DNA of 64,000 nt from Pseudomonas farris (GTDB lineage Bacteria; Pseudomonadota; Gammaproteobacteria; Pseudomonadales; Pseudomonadaceae): contig NZ_JAHSTV010000012.1 of NCBI RefSeq assembly GCF_019145235.1, forward strand, positions 1-64,000, in the 5' to 3' direction. Position 1 is the first letter of the stretch; each line of letters starts with the position of its first letter. Made by a program: the position numbers and the translations under genes. The notes beneath the pieces were generated by a model, which saw nothing but the letters and a program-made list of their open reading frames with translations, made no database searches and was not told the origin of the DNA. Positions 59,562-64,000 of this stretch are shown in pieces.

Positions 59562-60578
59562 TTGAACGCACCCATAGAACCACATCGTTTCATCCTCGAG
59601 CCTTTTGAAGCTCGCCGCTTCGCCAATCTGTGCGGGCAATTCGACGAGCATCTGCGCTTGATCGAACAGCGCCTCGCGATCGAGATCCGCAACCGCGGAA
59701 ATCAGTTCGAACTGATCGGTGAACCCAAGCACACCACCTCCGCGGAAAACCTGCTGCGCCGCCTGTACCGGGAAACCAAAGGTACCGAGCTGTCGCCGGA
59801 CATGGTTCACCTGTTCCTGCAGGAATCGGCCGTCGAGGAACTGGACAACCACTCCCCCGCCGAACCGTCCGTCGCCTTGCGCACCAAGAAAGGCATGATT
59901 CGCCCTCGCGGCTTGAATCAGCTGCGCTATGTGAAGGAAATCCTCGGTAACGATATCAACTTCGGCATCGGCCCGGCCGGTACCGGCAAGACCTATCTGG
60001 CCGTTGCCTGCGCGGTAGACGCGCTGGAGCGTGAGCAGATTCGCCGCATTCTGCTGGTCCGTCCGGCGGTTGAAGCGGGCGAAAAGCTCGGTTTCCTGCC
60101 CGGCGACCTGTCCCAGAAAATCGACCCGTACCTGCGCCCGCTCTATGACGCACTCTACGAAATGCTCGGTTTCGAATACGTCGCCAAGCTGATCGAGCGT
60201 CAAGTGATCGAAGTCGCGCCGCTGGCCTACATGCGCGGTCGTACGCTGAACAACAGTTTCATCATCCTCGACGAAAGCCAGAACACCACCGTCGAGCAGA
60301 TGAAGATGTTCCTGACCCGGATCGGCTTCGGTTCCACCGCCGTCATCACTGGTGACATCACCCAGGTCGACCTGCCGAAAGGCACCAAGTCCGGGCTGCA
60401 TCACGTGATCGAGGTGTTGAAAGACGTACCGGGTATCAGCTTCACGCACTTCATGCCCAAGGACGTGGTGCGCCATCCGCTGGTGCAGCGCATCGTCGAA
60501 GCCTACGAGCGCTTCGAAAATCGCACAGCCGACGAACCGGCGAAGTTCTCTCCCAAGGACACTCGCCCCGATGCTTGA
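59562..60578 (+). CDS. ybeZ: PhoH-like ATPase (YbeZ)
   Basis: 338 residues. Walker A GPAGTGKT (137-144) and the [23 protein letters not shown] stretch with DESQ (Walker B) identify the PhoH-like family; an N-terminal region of about 115 residues with [12 protein letters not shown] is also family-typical. It probably works with YbeY in rRNA and RNA quality control. The start is a TTG with no good ribosome site; no ATG lies in frame nearby. First of an operon with ybeY, corC and lnt. Confidence 0.92.
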   Translation: MNAPIEPHRFILEPFEARRFANLCGQFDEHLRLIEQRLAIEIRNRGNQFELIGEPKHTTSAENLLRRLYRETKGTELSPDMVHLFLQESAVEELDNHSPAEPSVALRTKKGMIRPRGLNQLRYVKEILGNDINFGIGPAGTGKTYLAVACAVDALEREQIRRILLVRPAVEAGEKLGFLPGDLSQKIDPYLRPLYDALYEMLGFEYVAKLIERQVIEVAPLAYMRGRTLNNSFIILDESQNTTVEQMKMFLTRIGFGSTAVITGDITQVDLPKGTKSGLHHVIEVLKDVPGISFTHFMPKDVVRHPLVQRIVEAYERFENRTADEPAKFSPKDTRPDA

Positions 60579-61065
60579 GCTTGATCTGCAACTGGCTACC
60601 GAAGCGTCTGCCCCAAGCGAAGCCGAATTCCGTCAATGGTGCGAACTGGCCCTGCGCCAGCGTACTGCCGACTCCGAAATGACCATCCGTTTGGTCGACG
60701 AGGAGGAAGCCCGCGAACTGAACTTCACCTGGCGGCAGAAAGACTACGCCACCAACGTTTTGTCGTTCCCGGCCGATGTTCCCGATGAATTTCTCGACAT
60801 TCCCTTGCTTGGCGATCTGGTGATCTGCGTAGCAGTGGTCGAGCGCGAAGCGGCGGAACAAGGCAAGGAATTAACGGCCCACTGGGCGCATCTGGTCATT
60901 CACGGCTGCTTGCATCTGCTTGGTTACGACCATATAGATGATGACGAAGCCGAAGAAATGGAAGCACTGGAACGAACGTTGCTTGCAGAGCTGGGTCATC
61001 CGGACCCTTATGCGGACGACGAAACAGACACATCCCCAATCGTAACAACAAAGGATTCAGAGTAA
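60571..61065 (+). CDS. ybeY: Endoribonuclease YbeY (16S rRNA maturation)
   Basis: 164 residues. The zinc-binding [11 protein letters not shown] motif gives His111, His115 and His121, and the family segment NVLSFPAD lies before it. YbeY helps mature the 16S rRNA 3' end and is needed for ribosome quality control. The start overlaps ybeZ by eight bases, so translation is coupled. The N-terminal [25 protein letters not shown] is normal for Pseudomonas. Confidence 0.95.
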   Translation: MLELDLQLATEASAPSEAEFRQWCELALRQRTADSEMTIRLVDEEEARELNFTWRQKDYATNVLSFPADVPDEFLDIPLLGDLVICVAVVEREAAEQGKELTAHWAHLVIHGCLHLLGYDHIDDDEAEEMEALERTLLAELGHPDPYADDETDTSPIVTTKDSE

Positions 61066-61070
61066 TCGCT

Positions 61071-61910
61071 ATGAGCGAAGATCGATCGAGCAACGGGCAG
61101 AAGTCATGGCTGGGTAAGCTCACCCAGGCTTTTGCCCACGAGCCGAAGAACCGCCAGGAGCTGCTGGAGCTGCTGCGCGATGCACATCAAAACAAGTTGC
61201 TGGACAGCGAAGCGCTGGCCATCGTCGAAGGCGCCATCCAGGTTGCAGACCTGCAAGTGCGGGACATCATGGTCCCGCGCTCGCAGATGATCAGCATCAA
61301 GGCGACCCAGACACCTCGCGAGTTCCTGCCGGCCGTGGTCGACTCGGCCCACTCCCGCTACCCGGTGATCGGCGAAAGCCACGATGACGTGATGGGCGTG
61401 TTGCTGGCCAAGGACTTGCTGCCGTTGATCCTCAAGGAAAACGGCGACAGCTTCAACATAAAGGATCTGCTGCGCCCGGCCACGTTCGTGCCCGAGTCCA
61501 AGCGTCTGAATGTGCTGCTGCGCGAGTTTCGCGCCAACCATAACCACATGGCCATCGTCATTGACGAATACGGTGGCGTGGCTGGCCTGGTGACCATCGA
61601 AGACGTGCTGGAACAGATCGTCGGCGACATTGAAGACGAGCACGACGTCGAAGAAGACAGCTACATCAAGCCGCTGCCCAGCGGTGACTTCCTGATCAAG
61701 GCCCTGACGCCGATCGATAACTTCAACGAGTTCTTCGACAGCGAATTCTCCGACGACGAATTCGACACCGTCGGCGGCCTGGTGATGAGCGCGTTCGGAC
61801 ACTTGCCAAAACGCAACGAAATCACTGAAATCGGCGCCTACCGCTTCCGCATCCTCAATGCCGATAGCCGTCGTATTCATTTGCTGCGTCTGTCGCCCAT
61901 TGCCCGTTAA
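61071..61910 (+). CDS. corC: CorC/YbeX-type CBS-domain protein
   Basis: 279 residues. Two CBS domains (about 65-195) contain RDIMVPRSQMISIKATQTPREFLPAVVDSAHSRYPVIGESHDDVMGVLLAKDLL and HNHMAIVIDEYGGVAGLVTIEDVLEQIVGDIEDEHD. The C-terminal CorC-HlyC transporter-associated domain (about 210-279) contains EFDTVGGLVMSAFGHLPKRNEITEIG. It is linked to Mg/Co efflux, and in this operon to ribosome and envelope work. It starts five bases after ybeY. Confidence 0.93.
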   Translation: MSEDRSSNGQKSWLGKLTQAFAHEPKNRQELLELLRDAHQNKLLDSEALAIVEGAIQVADLQVRDIMVPRSQMISIKATQTPREFLPAVVDSAHSRYPVIGESHDDVMGVLLAKDLLPLILKENGDSFNIKDLLRPATFVPESKRLNVLLREFRANHNHMAIVIDEYGGVAGLVTIEDVLEQIVGDIEDEHDVEEDSYIKPLPSGDFLIKALTPIDNFNEFFDSEFSDDEFDTVGGLVMSAFGHLPKRNEITEIGAYRFRILNADSRRIHLLRLSPIAR

Positions 61911-61918
61911 GGATTGAC

Positions 61919-63442
61919 ATGCTTCGCGTAACCCGCCCCGGCTGGCCCGGTAACCTGCTGGCCGTGGCAGCCGGTGCACTCACCACCCTGGCCCTGGCGC
62001 CGTTCGATATCTGGCCGCTGGCATTGCTGGCGGTCGGTTTCTTTTACGCCGGGCTGCGCGAACTGAGCCCCCGCCAGGCCTTGGGCCGTGGCTGGTGTTT
62101 CGGTTTCGGCCTGTTTGCCGCAGGCACCAGCTGGATCTACTACAGCATTCACAACTTCGGCGGCGCCTCGGTGCTGCTGGCCGGCTTCTTGATGCTGCTC
62201 TTCACCGCCGCAATTGCCTGGTTCTTTGCCCTGCCCGCCTGGATTTGGGCGCGCTGGCTGCGCCGTAACGAAGCGCCGCTGGCCGATGCCTTGGCATTTG
62301 CGGCGTTGTGGGTGGGTCAGGAAGCCTTTCGCGGCTGGTTCCTTACCGGTTTCCCATGGCTCTATTCCGGTTATAGCCAGCTCAATGGTCCACTGACCGG
62401 GCTCGCGCCGGTCGGCGGAATGTGGCTGATTTCCTTCACCCTGGCCCTGACGGCTGCACTGATCTACAACGCTGCACGATTGGTGCGCACTGGCCGTAAA
62501 GGCTTCATCGCTGTCGGCGTGCTACTGCTGGCTGGCCCATGGGTGGCCGGCATGGCGCTCAAGGAACATGCCTGGACCAGCCCGGCGGGCGCCCCCCTGA
62601 GCGTCGCGGCGATTCAGGGCAATATCGAACAAAGCATGAAGTGGGACCCCTCGCAGCTCAATGCGCAGTTGGCGCTGTACCGCGATATGAGTTTCAGCTC
62701 CAAACGCGTCGACCTGCTGATCTGGCCGGAGACGGCGGTCCCGGTGCTCAAGGAGTCCGCCGAGGGCTACCTGAACATGATGGGAAGCTTCGCCGCCGAG
62801 CGTAAATCGGCGCTGATTACCGGCGTACCGATTCGCCAGGAAGTCCATCATGAGAAGCGCTTTTTCAACGGCATTACCGTTGTTGGTGAAGGCGATGGCA
62901 CTTATCTGAAGCAGAAACTGGTGCCGTTCGGCGAATACGTTCCATTGCAGGAAGTGTTGCGCGGCCTGATCGCTTTCTTCGACCTGCCGATGTCCGACTT
63001 TGCCCGTGGGCCGGCCGATCAGGCGCTGCTGCAAGCCAAGGGTTATCAGATTGCGCCGTTCATCTGCTACGAAGTGGTCTACCCGGAATTCGCCGCCGGC
63101 CTCGCCGCCCGCAGCGATTTGCTGCTGACCATCAGCAATGACACCTGGTTCGGGACCTCGATCGGCCCTCTGCAACATTTGCAGATGGCACAGATGCGCG
63201 CACTTGAAGCCGGCCGCTGGATGATCCGCGCCACCAACAACGGCGTGACCGGCCTGATCAACCCGTTTGGTCAGATCACTGCGCAGATCCCGCAGTTCGA
63301 ACAAGGCATTCTGTATGGCGAAGTGGTGCCGATGCACAACCTGACGCCGTACCTGCAATGGCGTTCGTGGCCGTTGATCATCGTTTGCGTGTTGTTATTT
63401 GGTTGGGCGCTCGTGGCCAACCGGATGGCGAAAACCGTTTAA
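61919..63442 (+). CDS. lnt: Apolipoprotein N-acyltransferase
   Basis: 507 residues. Six or seven membrane spans in the first 200 residues precede the nitrilase domain. The catalytic set is Glu271 (WPETAVPV), Lys333 (KQKLVPFGEYVP) and Cys383 (ICYEVVYPE). A final span lies at about 485-503. It adds the third acyl chain to lipoproteins in the inner membrane. It starts eight bases after corC. Confidence 0.96.
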   Translation: MLRVTRPGWPGNLLAVAAGALTTLALAPFDIWPLALLAVGFFYAGLRELSPRQALGRGWCFGFGLFAAGTSWIYYSIHNFGGASVLLAGFLMLLFTAAIAWFFALPAWIWARWLRRNEAPLADALAFAALWVGQEAFRGWFLTGFPWLYSGYSQLNGPLTGLAPVGGMWLISFTLALTAALIYNAARLVRTGRKGFIAVGVLLLAGPWVAGMALKEHAWTSPAGAPLSVAAIQGNIEQSMKWDPSQLNAQLALYRDMSFSSKRVDLLIWPETAVPVLKESAEGYLNMMGSFAAERKSALITGVPIRQEVHHEKRFFNGITVVGEGDGTYLKQKLVPFGEYVPLQEVLRGLIAFFDLPMSDFARGPADQALLQAKGYQIAPFICYEVVYPEFAAGLAARSDLLLTISNDTWFGTSIGPLQHLQMAQMRALEAGRWMIRATNNGVTGLINPFGQITAQIPQFEQGILYGEVVPMHNLTPYLQWRSWPLIIVCVLLFGWALVANRMAKTV

Positions 63443-63446
63443 AAGC

Positions 63447-63539
63447 TTCGCGAGCAAGCCCGCTCCCACATTTGATCCTCTGTGAACACATAATGTGTGA
63501 ACGACAGAGTTTAAATGTGGGAGCGGGCTTGCTCGCGAA
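63447..63539. repeat. REP pair, inverted orientation
   Basis: Two GTGGGAGCGGGCTTGCTCG-class arms, TTCGCGAG end first, with a spacer containing CTCTGTGAACACATAATGTG. It lies between lnt and the YdcF-type gene; its spacer resembles those at 40563 and 57429. Confidence 0.85.
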
Positions 63540-63560
63540 GGCGGCGTCACAGGCACGATA

Positions 63561-64000
63561 TCAATCAACCTCAACATCGCCTCGATAAAACAACGAATAC
63601 CCGAGCTGCCCCACCGCCTCGTTCATCAACTGCCCGCTCTGCCAGATCGATTTGAATTCCGGCATCCAGCCGCCCAACGGCCGGGCATTGTCCACGCCTA
63701 AAAACCCCACTGGCGCGGGCACCACCTCAAATCCGGCCTGCCGAAAACTCCAGACCGCTCGCGGCATATGCCAGGCCTGGGTCACGACCACCACCCGCTT
63801 GATCCCCTCCGGCAACAACACCTGGGCGCTGAGTTGCGCGTTTTCCCAGGTCGTGCGGCTGCGCCCTTCCTGCCAGCGCACCGTCACACCAAAATCATCG
63901 AGCAATGAGTCCGCCATCAGCTTCGCTTCGGTAGGTGGCGTGCCGTAATGCAGGCCGCCACTGGTCAGAATCGGCAAGCCGGACGCCTTGGCCAGGCGCG
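63561..64000 (-). CDS. YdcF-family protein (DUF218), cut by the right edge
   Basis: The visible C-terminal part reads ...LPILTSGGLHYGTPPTEAKLMADSLLDDFGVTVRWQEGRSRTTWENAQLSAQVLL, IKRVVVVTQAWHMPRAVWSFRQAGFEVVPAPVGFLG. The E-x-R-S-x-x-T-x-x-N-A motif and the VVTQAWHMPRA segment are signatures of the YdcF/ElyC family, which act in envelope or SAM-binding roles. The N-terminal part lies outside the window. It converges on lnt. Confidence 0.85.
   Translation of the reverse strand, partial: RLAKASGLPILTSGGLHYGTPPTEAKLMADSLLDDFGVTVRWQEGRSRTTWENAQLSAQVLLPEGIKRVVVVTQAWHMPRAVWSFRQAGFEVVPAPVGFLGVDNARPLGGWMPEFKSIWQSGQLMNEAVGQLGYSLFYRGDVEVD

Noticed and set aside
817-63539. CRISPR array
   Set aside because: The repeats are scattered singly or as inverted pairs between genes, not as direct repeats with regular spacers, and no cas gene is present.

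Overview
The window reads as a chromosomal segment of a fluorescent Pseudomonas (P. fluorescens group). The basis is a high-GC codon bias, many protein sequences that match Pseudomonas orthologues as I remember them, and a dense scatter of the short inverted repeats (core GTGGGAGCGGGCTTGCTCG) typical of P. fluorescens-group intergenic DNA. No tRNA, rRNA, CRISPR array, transposase, integrase or prophage was seen. Most of it is ordinary core genome, and I did not find a clear new multi-gene system. The less ordinary spots are listed as findings.

Layout. 1-11.1 kb: the start of cstA (carbon starvation permease, cut by the left edge), a PilZ protein, radA, the periplasmic catalase pair katB-ankB, mscL, fpr, an AT-rich orphan AHL-type LuxR regulator, rlmG, and the cyanide-insensitive oxidase operon cioA-cioB-DUF2474 with a perfect Anr-type box upstream. 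11.6-17.2 kb: an EntS-like exporter, a higBA toxin-antitoxin pair with a clear operator, a DJ-1-like protein that lacks the usual cysteine, a secreted protein, and a purine permease overlapping trmA. 17.3-26.3 kb: a LysR gene, then a quinate/shikimate catabolic cluster (type II dehydroquinase, shikimate dehydrogenase-like enzyme, TetR regulator, QuiC1-type 3-dehydroshikimate dehydratase, MFS transporter), then a DMT permease controlled, I infer, by the adjacent IclR regulator.

26.5-46.6 kb: housekeeping and accessory genes: a YpfJ-like zinc peptidase and a secreted hydrolase, tesB coupled to a HAD phosphatase, GNAT, a histone-deacetylase-like enzyme, a flavoprotein, a RhlE-like helicase, a YedA-like exporter with a divergent Lrp regulator, a DnaQ-type exonuclease paired with a NYN nuclease, DUF2076, YciC, an EEP-family protein, hrpB, a lipoprotein, a CDF metal transporter, a low-complexity secreted protein, and a second Lrp regulator facing a possible small gene that has its own terminator. 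46.8-64 kb: DUF2788, rluE, amn, an AidB-like acyl-CoA dehydrogenase, the Gac/Rsm-pathway hybrid kinase ladS, the thiD-thiE-hemL operon, a Sel1-repeat protein, DUF1820, miaB, the ybeZ-ybeY-corC-lnt operon, and a YdcF-family gene cut by the right edge.

Themes. Respiratory and oxidative stress genes (katB, cio, fpr) lie together on the left. Quinate import and conversion toward protocatechuate form one regulatory unit in the middle. RNA modification genes (rlmG, trmA, rluE, miaB, ybeY) are spread through the window. Transcription units are often closed by REP/REPIN-like inverted repeats or rho-independent terminators. All assignments rest on reading the translated sequence and on remembered family features; no database search was run.
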